Notes: generated from the sequence alone by a model not told the origin. A DNA stretch of 48,242 nt from Deltaproteobacteria bacterium (GCA_016218815.1 JACRCX010000101.1:1-48242); one strand, 5' to 3'. Positions 7,296-16,977 are shown, counted from the stretch's first letter. Program-made: numbers and translations.

Positions 7296-9650
7296 CCCGC
7301 CTGCTGCCCGCTCGCGGCGCTTCGCGTGGTGGGTGCGGCGCGCTCCAGCCGCGCCGGCGTGGTCGCACTGCTGGTGCTGGGTGTGCTGTCGTGCCGTTCG
7401 CAGCCGGGACCTTCTCCGTCCGGCACCGCCAGCCCGGCCTCGATGCCCTCCGTGCCGGCGTCGGCGGGAGCGGACGCGCGGGACTCCGCAGGCGATGCCT
7501 GGAAGTGGCCGGCGGCGCCGGATGCGTCCGAGGTCGGGAGCGCCGACGACGCGTCGGCCGATTCGACGGGGATCAGCACCGGGCCGGGCGACCGAGCCGA
7601 AGAGCGGATGCAGGGCGTCGAGTGGCTGGGACATGCCGGTGGGGCGATCTCGGCCATGGCGGTCGATGGCACGCGCGTCTTCCTCGGCCAGGGGCCCGAG
7701 GTCGGAGCGTGGGACGCGACCGATCCCGCACGACCGCGGCGTTTGGGCGGCGTGTTCCTCCCCGACCCGTCGCTGCAGCTCACGTCCCTGGCGGTGCTCG
7801 GCAACGTCGTCCTGGCGGGAGCGGGTGCTTCGGGATACCCGGGCGAAACGCCCGAAGGACCCTGGAAGCTGTGGGTGTTGGACTTCTCCGATCCGTCGCA
7901 GCCGAGCCTGCGCGGGTCGTACCCCTCGACGGGATCCCTCGATGCCATGGCCGCTGCGGGCTCGCTCGTGTTCACCGACTCCATGGAGCTGATCGACTGC
8001 TCCGATCCCTCGGCCTGTGTCTTCCGCCCGGTCGTCCTTCCGCCCGAGCAGGCCCAAGTCCACGACGTCCTGGTCCGGGGCGACCGGCTCTACGCTTTCA
8101 CCGAGTACGGCCTCTACCGAATCGGCCGCTCGGGAGTCGTCGTCTACGACATCTCCCAGCCGGAGCGGCCGACGTTCGCGGGGTTCTTCGGGTGCGATCC
8201 GTGCGACCGGTGCGGGGAGAATGAGGGTGCCACGCTCGACGGCGACTACGCGTACCTGACGTGCAGCGGGGAGGGAAGGTCGGGCCAGCTTCGGGTCGTG
8301 GATCTGCGCGACCCCGAGTATCGTGTCGTCGGCACGCTGACCTTGAACGGCGGCACATGGGAGGGGACGACCGCGGCGGCGATCGGCCGCGAACTGCACC
8401 TCTTCGGTGACGACGTCCACGGGATCCTGGACGTGTCGCAGCCCGCGGACCCTGCTCCTTCCCACAGGTCGACGGACGCGCTCTTCCGCGACGTGGAGAC
8501 GTGGGCCGCGGTGGGCGGCTTCCTGTACGTGAGCGATTGGGAGGGCCTGCACATTCTCCCCGCGAGCGGGGCGGAGGAGATCCCGGTGCCGAACGCTCTG
8601 ATCGGCGGCAACGCCATTGCGGTGGTCGACCACCGGGCCTGCGTGGTCCAGGGCGAGGACGGGCCGGCCGGGAACTTGTGGGGACGTATCGGCATCGTCG
8701 ACGTGCACGACCCCGACGACCCGCGGCTTGTCGACTCCCGCCGCTTCCGTGAAGACCAGTCGGAGATGCTCATCGGCACGGACCTCGCGGTCACGAACGA
8801 CCGGCTCTACACGTCCGAGAACCAGTGCGAGCTCGGTGCGGCATCGTGCTGGGGCAGCCTTGGGACATGGACGCTGTCGTCGTCGGGACCTCCGGCGCTC
8901 GCCGGCCGGTACGACTTCCCGGACGAGCGACAGAGGCGAGATGCGCCCGAGGGCGAGGGCCCTCCATCCTGGGCCACGTCGGCCATGGCCGTGTCCGGCA
9001 CGCGCGCCTATCTGGTCGGCGGCCCCAACGTGGAATCGTCCGGCCTGCTCGTTCTCGACGCGGCGCGTCCCGACCGAGCACGTCGGGTCGCGACGGTCGA
9101 TCTTCCTTCGTGGGGCGCTTGTGACGTCGCCGTCTCCGCCGGCTACGCCTACGTCACTTCGTGCCCGAGTTGGCCCGACGAACCCGAGCCCGACCCGGGG
9201 CTTCGGGTGTTCGACATCTCGCGTCCGGATGGGCCCGTCGAGGTCGCCGAGGTCGAGGACTTCCTCGGTGACACAGTGGCCGTGGATGGTTCCTTCGCGT
9301 ACCTGGCAGGCGAGGCGGAGGACGGTGTTCCGCGACTGACGGTCGTCGATGTTGCCGACCCGTCGCATCCTGCGCAGGTCGGGACGATCGCCCTGGCGGG
9401 CGAAGCACGGGCGCTCGCCGTTGCGGACGGCCTGGCGTACGTCGCGGCCGGCGAGGCGGGGCTGCGAGTGGTCGACGTCTCGAAGCCCGCGACGCCCGTC
9501 GAGATCGCCTTCTTCGTCACGCCCGACGCGTCCGCCGTCGCGGTGGACGACGGCATCGCCTATCTCATGGACCGGCGCGGCGGGATGTTCGTGCTGCGGG
9601 TGGAACGTCCGGCCGCAGCCGGGGCCGACGGAGCGGAGGCGACGCCATGA
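7287..9650 (+). CDS. LVIVD-repeat beta-propeller lipoprotein
   Basis: 787 residues. Twin-basic signal region followed by VVALLVLGVLSC (lipobox) and a Ser/Ala/Asp linker to about residue 110. The rest is made of LVIVD-type propeller blades, each with a hydrophobic strand, a D(V/I)S/D.P turn and a following strand: LRVVDLRDPEYRVVGTL, IGIVDVHDPDDPRLVDS, LLVLDAARPDRARRVATV, LRVFDISRPDGPVEVAEV, LTVVDVADPSHPAQVGTI and LRVVDVSKPATPVEIAFF. The N-terminal blades also fit (WDATDPARPRRLGGVFL). LVIVD proteins are surface or choice-of-anchor proteins of unknown ligand. The gene overlaps both neighbours by 4 nt (ATGA), so it is translated with them. Confidence 0.9.
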   Translation: MNRPACCPLAALRVVGAARSSRAGVVALLVLGVLSCRSQPGPSPSGTASPASMPSVPASAGADARDSAGDAWKWPAAPDASEVGSADDASADSTGISTGPGDRAEERMQGVEWLGHAGGAISAMAVDGTRVFLGQGPEVGAWDATDPARPRRLGGVFLPDPSLQLTSLAVLGNVVLAGAGASGYPGETPEGPWKLWVLDFSDPSQPSLRGSYPSTGSLDAMAAAGSLVFTDSMELIDCSDPSACVFRPVVLPPEQAQVHDVLVRGDRLYAFTEYGLYRIGRSGVVVYDISQPERPTFAGFFGCDPCDRCGENEGATLDGDYAYLTCSGEGRSGQLRVVDLRDPEYRVVGTLTLNGGTWEGTTAAAIGRELHLFGDDVHGILDVSQPADPAPSHRSTDALFRDVETWAAVGGFLYVSDWEGLHILPASGAEEIPVPNALIGGNAIAVVDHRACVVQGEDGPAGNLWGRIGIVDVHDPDDPRLVDSRRFREDQSEMLIGTDLAVTNDRLYTSENQCELGAASCWGSLGTWTLSSSGPPALAGRYDFPDERQRRDAPEGEGPPSWATSAMAVSGTRAYLVGGPNVESSGLLVLDAARPDRARRVATVDLPSWGACDVAVSAGYAYVTSCPSWPDEPEPDPGLRVFDISRPDGPVEVAEVEDFLGDTVAVDGSFAYLAGEAEDGVPRLTVVDVADPSHPAQVGTIALAGEARALAVADGLAYVAAGEAGLRVVDVSKPATPVEIAFFVTPDASAVAVDDGIAYLMDRRGGMFVLRVERPAAAGADGAEATP

Positions 9651-9655
9651 ACCGG
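9618..9655 (+). repeat. Gene-junction repeat, copy 2
   Basis: Second copy of the 38-base junction described at 7258-7295 (3 mismatches). It spans the end of the LVIVD gene and the start of the following lipoprotein gene. Homology stops right after the first codons, where the two downstream signal peptides differ. Confidence 0.75.
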
Positions 9656-11335
9656 ACTCGCGGCTCTCGTCGCGTGGTCGGCCTGCGCCTGTTCGCCGCC
9701 ACGTTGGTCGTCGCGGCCGCCGGCTGCAACCGCCAGTCGGGACATGCGCGTTCCGACGCGGAGACGACCGCGACTGCCTCCGGCGCATCCGCATTCGCCG
9801 AGCGCCTGCGGGCGGCGGGGAACGAGATGGTGGCGCTCGAAGCGCAAGTGCGCTCGATGGAGCCGGACGCCGCCATCGACCTGCTCGAACCGGTTCTCCG
9901 CGACGAGGACCCCGACCTTGCCGAGCGCGCCGCCGACCTTCTCCTGGCGCTCGAGTCGCCCGAGGCCGACCGGGTCATCGTCCTGGATGCCCTCGCGCGG
10001 ACCGGCGACGGCATGGGCCGCCTGGACAGCACCGGCGGTCGCCGGATCGACGCCATGGGCCGACGCGGACTGCTCGCGCTCATCCTCCTCTACCGGGATG
10101 AGGGCGCCCCGGGCGAGAAGCTCCCCCCGGAACTGGGCAAGGGCTGCGAGCTGACGATGGACCTGCTCGGGCTCGTCGACTGGCCGGATGTCCGGAGCGT
10201 GATCCTCCGTTGCCTGACCTGGGAGGACGTGGATACCGCCAAGATGGTCGGCTGGACGCTTGCCGATCGCGACCATGGCGCCGAGTGCCCGCGGTTCCGC
10301 GCGATGCTCCGGTCCGACAAGCCGCTCGAGCGGGCGGCGGCGATTGCGGGTCTGTACGCCTGCGAGGATGCTCGCGCCGTCCCGGATCTGCGCGCGGTCC
10401 TGGACGACAAGACCAGCCTGCCGGAGCTTTCGCCGCACCGCTACCACATCCGCGGCCCACGCGATCAGTGCCCTCCCGGCGGCCCGTGCACGACGCCCGA
10501 GGAGCCGGAGACGATGGGAGAGTATGCCGCCGACGTCATCGACTACCTGACGGAACGGGATTTCCACGGCGACGCCGCCGCGATCGACGCCTGGATCCGC
10601 ACGAACCTGCCGCCCGCGGACAACCCGACGTGGATGCCGCGGCCGCTCGGCCCAGTCGCGTTCTGGGAAGACCTGCGGCCGATCAAGCCCCGCGATGCCG
10701 ACCGGGGCAAAGGGGAGGGGTGCGAGCGGAAGGGCATTCTCTCCGTCGACCTGCGGGGCGACGGGCGCCCGTACGCAGTCGACTGGCGACGCTGTCCGGA
10801 GCAGCCGGCGTTGGAGAGCAGCCTTCTCGGCGTGCCGGAGTTCCTCACCTTCGTTCCGCCCGGTGCGGCCGAGGCCGTACTGGCATTCTCCAACCTGGTC
10901 ACCTCCTCCACGGGGTCGAGCGCAGAAGGGGAGGCGATCAGCTTCTTCGACCGGGTCGAGGAGGTCGGGCTGCGTGGCGACTCCAGCCGACAGGTCCTGG
11001 CGGTGCGGATGTTCGACGGCAACGGCTGCCACAGCGACTGGTGCATCGTCGGTGCCGTCGGCGACGGCATCGGCTGCTGGTCGCAGCCCGACCTCGACGA
11101 GCGGGCGCGGCCGCGGCTGCGGCCCGACGAAGACATCGGCATGGACGGCTGGTTCGTGAAGGTGGAAGGCGCCCGCGTGCGCCTCTGGACGCCGGTCTTT
11201 GCGCGGGGCGACGCCCATTGCTGTCCGAGCCGCGGGTCGTTCGTCGCCGAGTTGTCCGCCCATCCGACGGAACCGCGCCTCGTACTCGCCTCGTTCGAAC
11301 GTCGATCCGCGGCGTCGACTGCAGGCGCGCCATGA
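9647..11335 (+). CDS. Lipoprotein with HEAT-like helical N-terminal half
   Basis: 562 residues. Signal peptide ending LVVAAAGC, short Ser/Thr/Ala linker, then alternating helices typical of HEAT/armadillo repeats (DAAIDLLEPVLRDEDPDLAE, RAADLLLALESPEADRVI, ECPRFRAMLRSDKPLERAAA, CEDARAVPDLRAVLDD). The C-terminal half is different: it has strands with Asp/Gly turns (GILSVDLRGDGRPYAVDWRR) and two Cys pairs (GNGCHSDWC, AHCCPSRG), suggesting a disulfide-stabilised secreted domain. The ATG overlaps the LVIVD stop by 4 nt, and the gene's own stop overlaps the next ATG by 4 nt. Other HEAT-like lipoproteins here are at 13427, 16114 and 38444. Function unknown. Confidence 0.8.
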   Translation: MNRTRGSRRVVGLRLFAATLVVAAAGCNRQSGHARSDAETTATASGASAFAERLRAAGNEMVALEAQVRSMEPDAAIDLLEPVLRDEDPDLAERAADLLLALESPEADRVIVLDALARTGDGMGRLDSTGGRRIDAMGRRGLLALILLYRDEGAPGEKLPPELGKGCELTMDLLGLVDWPDVRSVILRCLTWEDVDTAKMVGWTLADRDHGAECPRFRAMLRSDKPLERAAAIAGLYACEDARAVPDLRAVLDDKTSLPELSPHRYHIRGPRDQCPPGGPCTTPEEPETMGEYAADVIDYLTERDFHGDAAAIDAWIRTNLPPADNPTWMPRPLGPVAFWEDLRPIKPRDADRGKGEGCERKGILSVDLRGDGRPYAVDWRRCPEQPALESSLLGVPEFLTFVPPGAAEAVLAFSNLVTSSTGSSAEGEAISFFDRVEEVGLRGDSSRQVLAVRMFDGNGCHSDWCIVGAVGDGIGCWSQPDLDERARPRLRPDEDIGMDGWFVKVEGARVRLWTPVFARGDAHCCPSRGSFVAELSAHPTEPRLVLASFERRSAASTAGAP

Positions 11336-13404
11336 CGATGCGGTTCATCCCGACTGTTGCGTGGCTTTCCGCACTCGCGCTGCCGGTGCTGTCCGGCTGC
11401 CAGCCGGCGGGCCCTCGAACTCGGGCGTCCGCGGACGTCGGCCGCGCGACGTCCGACGGCGCGGGTGGGGCGTCTGTCGCGCGAGGCGGTCCGGGGGACG
11501 GTGGCGGCACGTCAGAGGCCGACGGCGAGGGCGGTGGGACGAGTTTCACGACACCGGTTCGTGGCGACGTGGACGGAGACGGCCTCGAGGACCTCGTCCG
11601 GTTCAAGAGATTCACCGGTCGGCCGGGGATGGGACTCCGGCCCCTCAGCGGCACCGCCGATTGGCCGGAATGGAGGCTCGCGATCGTCCGTGGCCGTACC
11701 GGAGTGGAGGGGATCTACGAGACGGCCTCGGCCCCGGGCTCGGTTCCTCGCGTACAGCTTGCGGACCTCAATTGCGACGGCGTCCCGGAGATCCTGGCGT
11801 ACACGTTGTCGGTGCCGAGTCCGAACGTCCGGACCGACCTCCACATCCGCCGCTGGACGGACGGTGCGTTCCGGCAGGTGTTCACGAAGACCGTGTCGGT
11901 CGCGAGGCCCGACGGGCGGATCCTGCGGTCGGTCACCCCCGAGATCCTGGAAGACCCATGGGTCCGCTGCGGAACGATGCTGGTGCTGCGGCCCGGCGAG
12001 AACGCCATCGGCGCCGACGACGATCCGGAGGCGTCCACAATCCAGCGCTATCCGGAAGCGCGATTCCGCCTCGACACGGCATCGGGGGCCGTTGTCCCGA
12101 CCTCGTTCTGTCCGCGCGAGACCCGGACCGAGGCGACCTTCGAGGCGTACCGGCTCGTCGTGCGGGCAGGGGGCGAGTTCGCGGGATGCCCGCCGGGCGA
12201 GTCGTTCGAGGTCTTCCGCGGCGGCCGCTCCGTGTTCGACAGCGAGGCCGCGGGAATCCACGCGAACCATGTCGTGTACGGCGGGCCGCTCGACTGGTTC
12301 CAAATCGGCGAGGACGTCACGGGCGACGGACGGCCAGACCTGATCCTGCGCGGGTTCCAGCGCGGTTGTTTCCTGGACCACGTCTTCGTCTACGAACTCG
12401 GCGAGACCTTCCGGCCCCTCCTGTCGCTCGGACGGCTCTGCAACTGCACGCCGGGGCTCGAGGACCCCGACGACGACGGGATTCCCGAGATCATCGCGGG
12501 AGATGCCGTCTACGACGAACTCGCCGAGGTTCCGACGACGGACGCCGGCCTGGGAACCGGCCCGGCGGCGGTCGTCTGGAAGTACCGCGGCGACCACTAC
12601 GAATCGGCGCTCGACCTGATGCGGAAGCCGCCTCTTGCCGAGGCTGAGTTCGACGCGCTCGTCCGCGAGCATCGCGAGAAACTGGCCCGGACCGAGCATT
12701 CGCGGAACCGCGAGGAGGGTCTCGCCGGTCACGTGCTGGAACGCATCTACTCGGGCAACGCAGCGCAGGGCTGGAGGCTGTTCGATCTCGCCTGGCCCGC
12801 CGGCGATCCGAGGAAGGCCGAGGTGCGCGAGATCCTCGCGCGCGGGCTCCGCTGGAGCGGCTACTGGGCGACGTTGTCCGAGTTGAACGCGCCCGAGCCG
12901 GTCGTGCGCGGGGACGAAGCCTGGCGGGCCGCCGAGGCGAGGGATGTCCATGACTCCGACGTCCCGGACTCGGTCGAGTTGGATTCCGACCTCGCCCAGC
13001 TCTGGATCGGACGGCGCTTCCGCAACGCGGCGCTCGGCGCGCCCGAACGCGTCCGAATCCCGCTCGTGGTGCGCTCGGACGGCTGGGGCTGCGACTGTCC
13101 GAGCTACTACATCGGCTGCGACACGACGAACGAGGGCATCCTGTGGCTGGACCCGAAGACGCGACCCGACCTGCCCGACCTGCCGCGGGCCGAAGGCGCG
13201 GGCCACATCCTGATCGCCGAGGGCTGGTTCAACGGCGCCACCAGCGTCGACGACCGGAGCGGCGGGATCATCGAGGACCAGGTCTACACGGTCTACGGCT
13301 TCAACGTTGACGCCTACCGCGAGGCGACGCGCGAGGACTACGGGGACTTGCGGCTTGAGGTGCTGGGCGGGCCCGCAGCCCCTGATTCTCCAGCCGGCCC
13401 GTAG
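11332..13404 (+). CDS. FG-GAP-like repeat lipoprotein with C-terminal GWGCDCP motif
   Basis: 690 residues. Signal peptide LSALALPVLSGC, Gly/Ala/Ser linker, then repeated calcium-binding-like FG-GAP strands: DVDGDGLEDLVRF, DLNCDGVPEILAY, DVTGDGRPDLILRGF and DPDDDGIPEIIAG. These usually form an integrin-alpha-like propeller. A helical region around residues 420-530 follows (AEFDALVREHREKLARTEHS and similar). The C-terminal 120 residues carry GWGCDCPSYYIGCDT and a beta segment ending HILIAEGWFNGA. The GWGCDCP heptad recurs in the separate lipoprotein at 18878-19552, so this protein looks like a fusion that includes that module. It overlaps the previous gene by 4 nt and lies 22 nt before the next. 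Role unknown. Confidence 0.85.
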   Translation: MTMRFIPTVAWLSALALPVLSGCQPAGPRTRASADVGRATSDGAGGASVARGGPGDGGGTSEADGEGGGTSFTTPVRGDVDGDGLEDLVRFKRFTGRPGMGLRPLSGTADWPEWRLAIVRGRTGVEGIYETASAPGSVPRVQLADLNCDGVPEILAYTLSVPSPNVRTDLHIRRWTDGAFRQVFTKTVSVARPDGRILRSVTPEILEDPWVRCGTMLVLRPGENAIGADDDPEASTIQRYPEARFRLDTASGAVVPTSFCPRETRTEATFEAYRLVVRAGGEFAGCPPGESFEVFRGGRSVFDSEAAGIHANHVVYGGPLDWFQIGEDVTGDGRPDLILRGFQRGCFLDHVFVYELGETFRPLLSLGRLCNCTPGLEDPDDDGIPEIIAGDAVYDELAEVPTTDAGLGTGPAAVVWKYRGDHYESALDLMRKPPLAEAEFDALVREHREKLARTEHSRNREEGLAGHVLERIYSGNAAQGWRLFDLAWPAGDPRKAEVREILARGLRWSGYWATLSELNAPEPVVRGDEAWRAAEARDVHDSDVPDSVELDSDLAQLWIGRRFRNAALGAPERVRIPLVVRSDGWGCDCPSYYIGCDTTNEGILWLDPKTRPDLPDLPRAEGAGHILIAEGWFNGATSVDDRSGGIIEDQVYTVYGFNVDAYREATREDYGDLRLEVLGGPAAPDSPAGP

Positions 13405-13426
13405 GCGTCGCGCGATGGAGGCCGAG

Positions 13427-15022
13427 ATGGTCAATCGAACGCTCGCCCTTCCCGCGGCAGTCCTCGTCGCACTCGGCGGTCTGTCGGCTTGCGGTCGTGC
13501 TTCCAGGAACGAGCGTCAGGGTCTCCCGGCCGAGTCAACGGTCGCGCGCGCGCCGTCGCCGGACGGCCGGTGGGTCCTCGAGTCGTCGCTGCATGACGGG
13601 ACGTTGATCCGCCTTGCGGTGCGGCCGGCGGGCGAAGCCGGCCTCGCCGACCGGGTCGACACGCACGAGTCGGGCGCGATGAAGTGGGTTGCGGGCTGGA
13701 TCGACGAGACGCGGTACGCCTTCTGGGGAGCGGACACGGGCACGCAATGGGTGCGCGCCTTCGATGGAAGGGCGTGGTCCGAGCTGCCAATGGCCGGCGC
13801 CGACTGCAGGCCGCTCGAACGGCTGTTCGAGGCGAAGTACGGCGAGCGCCGCGGGAACTGCCTCCGGCCGGATCGCGCCGGCGACGGCGGGGATTCGCGA
13901 TCGCCGCAGGCCGGGCCGAGCCCTTCCACCGGAGGGGGATCGCCGCTAGCGGGTTCGGAACGGACCGGGTTGCCTTGCGAGACGCTCGCGAGTCTCTCGG
14001 TCGACGGGGTTCTGGACTGCATCGGGAGCGACAGTCTATGGAACGACGAGCGGAGGCTGGCCGCGGTCCGACACATCGCCGAGATCGCGGCCCGAACCGG
14101 AGACGGGGAGGAGCGCGAAGGGCTGCGGGAGGCAATCTTCGTCACCGGCCCGGCCGTGCGGAAGGCGGTCCGCGACGCACTTGTGTCGCTCGGGGAGGTC
14201 GATGCCGCCTTCGCCGCCGCGCTGCCGGAGCCGGGCGAGTTCGTCCGCGCCGCGAACGCGCTGCTCGAAGCGGCGGAGTCGCCGATGACCAAGGTGGTCG
14301 CCGATTCGTGCCGGCTGCGCGCGGCCTACCTGGAGCCGGCCACCCGGATCGAATGCCGCGATCCGTCCAACCCCTACGTCGAGACGGAGCCGAGCCTCGT
14401 CGCCATCCTCGCGTGGCACGAGGGGAGTCTGGTGCTCGAGCGCACCGAAGCGCTCCCCTTCTGGAGGCGGGGGAGCCTCGCCGAGACGATGTGGAACGAC
14501 CGCGTGCGAGCGTGCCGGGATGCCCTCGCGGCCGCGCGCCGCGAGTCGTCCGAGGCGCCGGCGCTGTTCGGTTGCGTCGACTCGACGCCGTCGCCGCTCT
14601 CGATGGAGGAGCAGCTCGAGCTGATCAGTGCCGCTGTGCGGGCCGCCGCAGGGACGGAGCGCGAGCGGGCGGTCGCGGGGCTGCTCGGAATTGCCATGAC
14701 GGAAGATGCGCAGATCCGGCCGGCGGTGCTGGAAGCACTCGGGGCGAGCGGTGCGCTGAGCCCCGAGGCGGTCGCGCTCGTCCCGACCTGGTCCGAGGCC
14801 GACGTGAGGATCCTCGAGTTGCTCCACGGCAGGGTGCCGGAGAACGCCCAACTACCCTCCTCGGTCGCGTGCAACTTCTCGGCCGACTCGTCCGTAGGGC
14901 CGCTGCGGCTTCAGTTCTCGGGTGGCCACTGCCTCGACGGTCCCGGCTGCGTCTCCGCGGAGTTCACGATCCGCGCGAGCGGCTGGAAGCTGGAGCGACT
15001 CGAGGTATTCGAGGCCTGGTAG
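13427..15022 (+). CDS. Lipoprotein with propeller-like N-terminus and helical-repeat body
   Basis: 531 residues from the ATG at 13427, which has GGAGG at 13417-13421 at good spacing; an in-frame ATG at 13415 overlaps that site and is less likely. Signal peptide ends LVALGGLSAC. Residues about 35-130 hold a strand-rich segment (SPDGRWVLESSLHDGTLIRL, ETRYAFWGADTG) like TolB/YWTD-type blades. Then come a Gly/Ser-rich linker with cysteines and alternating helices of HEAT type (RRLAAVRHIAEIAARTGD, KAVRDALVSLGEVDAAFAAA, LLGIAMTEDAQIRPAVLEAL). The last 50 residues are Cys-containing strands (GGHCLDGPGC). It is the last gene of the 2049-15022 run and meets a convergent gene 15 nt later. Confidence 0.8.
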   Translation: MVNRTLALPAAVLVALGGLSACGRASRNERQGLPAESTVARAPSPDGRWVLESSLHDGTLIRLAVRPAGEAGLADRVDTHESGAMKWVAGWIDETRYAFWGADTGTQWVRAFDGRAWSELPMAGADCRPLERLFEAKYGERRGNCLRPDRAGDGGDSRSPQAGPSPSTGGGSPLAGSERTGLPCETLASLSVDGVLDCIGSDSLWNDERRLAAVRHIAEIAARTGDGEEREGLREAIFVTGPAVRKAVRDALVSLGEVDAAFAAALPEPGEFVRAANALLEAAESPMTKVVADSCRLRAAYLEPATRIECRDPSNPYVETEPSLVAILAWHEGSLVLERTEALPFWRRGSLAETMWNDRVRACRDALAAARRESSEAPALFGCVDSTPSPLSMEEQLELISAAVRAAAGTERERAVAGLLGIAMTEDAQIRPAVLEALGASGALSPEAVALVPTWSEADVRILELLHGRVPENAQLPSSVACNFSADSSVGPLRLQFSGGHCLDGPGCVSAEFTIRASGWKLERLEVFEAW

Positions 15023-15037
15023 AGCCATCGGTTCGCG

Positions 15038-15898
15038 TCATCCCGCGGCCACGGCCTCGCACGTCCCATCGGGGTACGCGATGATGACGTAGCCGCCGCA
15101 CTCCTCGGCGCCGCTCGTGCACGCCGGATCCGGATGGGTCGCCTGCCAACGCCAACCGCCGCCCGGCTCCGGTCTGAAGAAGTCCCAACGACGGGTCTTC
15201 GCGTAGGGGCCGTCCGGCGGGTCGCCCAGATAGGCCCAGCCGCGCCACGCCCAGAAGGCGCACGGAGTTGTGAACAACGGCTCGACTTCGGACGGAACCG
15301 GCATCCGGACCCGGAGGGCGCGTTCCCGCTGCCGCAGCCTGTCCATGCAGGTCCGCTCGTCCGCCGGAATGGGCTCCACGGCGCCGTCCGGCGAGCGGGC
15401 GCCGACGCCGTCGTGCTCAAAGAACGCGCGCAGGTCGGCCGAATCCACGGCATGCCCGTGCAGCACGAGCGGCACGTGGCGGAGGACCCGAGCCTCGATC
15501 GGCGTCCAGACGCCGAAGGTCTCGACGTCGCACTCGGCATCCATCAGGCCGGTCCAGGCGCGGAGGGACAACTGCCTGCCCCAGTAGAGCAGGTCCTCGG
15601 CATCGTCGTCCGGCTTGCCGATGTCCGCTCCGGGCGAGTCGATTCCGGCAGTGTCTGCGATGGCCGCACCGTCCCCCGCCGAGTGCTCTCGCGTCGGCCC
15701 GGCGTCGTCGATGCGGACTTCGGCTCCAGCCACGGCATCCGCGGTCCCACGGAGTGGCCCGGGCGCTTCGGCCTCTCCGGGCGCTTCCGCGGCGGGCGCA
15801 TCGCTCGGACGCATCTGCCGTCGGCACGCCGGCGCACCGAACGCCGCGAGCGACCCGAAGACCGCGAACGCCGTCATGATCCGTATCGAACCCTCCAT
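15038..15898 (-). CDS. Predicted lipoprotein, function unknown
   Basis: 286 residues. Hydrophobic start FAVFGSLAAFGAPAC serves as the signal peptide, then an Ala/Glu/Pro/Asp linker to about residue 100. The body has FGVWTPIEARVLRHVPLVLH and two Cys-containing segments (DERTCMDRL, ACTSGAEECGGYVIIAYPDG). GGGAGA upstream of the ATG at 15898 supports this start. A -10-like TAGAAT lies further upstream on this strand at 15986-15981. It is convergent with the 531-residue gene and divergent from the 287-residue gene at 16114. No family recognised. Confidence 0.75.
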   Translation of the reverse strand: MEGSIRIMTAFAVFGSLAAFGAPACRRQMRPSDAPAAEAPGEAEAPGPLRGTADAVAGAEVRIDDAGPTREHSAGDGAAIADTAGIDSPGADIGKPDDDAEDLLYWGRQLSLRAWTGLMDAECDVETFGVWTPIEARVLRHVPLVLHGHAVDSADLRAFFEHDGVGARSPDGAVEPIPADERTCMDRLRQRERALRVRMPVPSEVEPLFTTPCAFWAWRGWAYLGDPPDGPYAKTRRWDFFRPEPGGGWRWQATHPDPACTSGAEECGGYVIIAYPDGTCEAVAAG

Positions 15899-15980
15899 CT
15901 TGCGATTCTCCCAGCTTCTCGCCTCAGGAGCCCCCAACCCGCCGAAGGCCGCCACAGCGGACGAAGCGGCGTCCGGCCGC

Positions 15981-15986
15981 ATTCTA
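15981..15986 (-). promoter_or_regulatory. -10 box TAGAAT for the minus-strand lipoprotein gene
   Basis: Read on the minus strand, 15986-15981 is TAGAAT, a 5 of 6 match to TATAAT, in the 215-base divergent spacer. It would give a leader of roughly 75 nt. No matching -35 hexamer was found. Confidence 0.35.
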
Positions 15987-16113
15987 CCGCCGCGACGACA
16001 AGGGGACGATTCGATCGAGAAGATGGCTGCCGGGTCCAGCATGGATCGTCTTCCCGCGTCCGGCGACCGGGCTGACCCGGAACCTCCGGGGTCGCGGCGT
16101 TGTCTCTCCGGCC

Positions 16114-16977
16114 ATGCGCTTGCTTCGATTCCATGCACCGCTCCTCGCCGGCGTCCTCGCGATCCTCGCGTGCGGCACCAAGCGCACCTCCGGCGACGCC
16201 GACGGTGATCCCGTGCGGAAGGAGGTGAGCATCATCGCGAACGCGCTTGCGGACTACGGAGTCCTCGAGGGGCGCGGCGTGTCGATCGGTGGCTGGAGCT
16301 ACATTTTCACCATCTACGAACGACTCGCGTTCCTTGGGACGCGGGGCGAGTTGGTCGCGCTGCTCCGGCATCCCAGCCCGGTGACCCGCGCCTACGCCGC
16401 CCAAGCGATCCTGGCAACCCACCCCGACGCGCTCGCCGAGTTGTATCCGCTCCTGCGGGACCGCTGGTCGGTGCTGGTGGTGGAGGGCTGCGTGCCGTGG
16501 CGCCGCAGCATCCCGGCGCTCGTGCTCCGCGAAGTCTGCGACCATCTCCCCGACTCGCCCGCTCGCACGAGCTTCCTGGCGAAGTCGGCGGGGGACACCA
16601 CCCTGGCCCCGTCCGTGCGAGACGCGGCACGAACCTGTTCGTGGCATGAGCTGCCGGAGCTCCCCTACGGTGCCCTCGAGCCCGACGAGGAGCAGAACGC
16701 GCGGATGCTTCAGGGCAGATACCCGAAGTCCGAGGAGTGGTTCGAGGGGGTTGCGGCCACGCACCCCTACTGGCGGATGCGCTTCTACGCCGCGACCGCG
16801 TCCTATGGTCCCATCTTCAGGCTGGACCCGCCGACGCCTCGGGCAGCGGCCGTCCTTCGTCGCTTGGCAGCAGACGAGCATCCTCGGGTTCGTGCGTGCG
16901 CCCGCGCCCTGCTTCGTACGCCCCCGGGGAGCGGGCCAAGTGGAGGCGCTTGCCGGTGGCCGCGACCCGAGGAGTAG
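16114..16977 (+). CDS. HEAT-like repeat lipoprotein
   Basis: 287 residues. Signal peptide LLAGVLAILAC with a lipobox, short linker, then helical repeats typical of HEAT/PBS-lyase-like proteins (TRGELVALLRHPSPVTRAYA, DALAELYPLLRDRW, PRAAAVLRRLAADEHPRVRA). Four or five repeats can be seen, interrupted by a Trp/Tyr-rich segment around residues 205-235 (WFEGVAATHPYWRMRF). Such superhelices usually bind proteins; no catalytic residues are evident. No Shine-Dalgarno is visible before the ATG. It is divergent from the 286-residue lipoprotein and 71 nt upstream of the propeller gene at 17049. Confidence 0.78.
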   Translation: MRLLRFHAPLLAGVLAILACGTKRTSGDADGDPVRKEVSIIANALADYGVLEGRGVSIGGWSYIFTIYERLAFLGTRGELVALLRHPSPVTRAYAAQAILATHPDALAELYPLLRDRWSVLVVEGCVPWRRSIPALVLREVCDHLPDSPARTSFLAKSAGDTTLAPSVRDAARTCSWHELPELPYGALEPDEEQNARMLQGRYPKSEEWFEGVAATHPYWRMRFYAATASYGPIFRLDPPTPRAAAVLRRLAADEHPRVRACARALLRTPPGSGPSGGACRWPRPEE

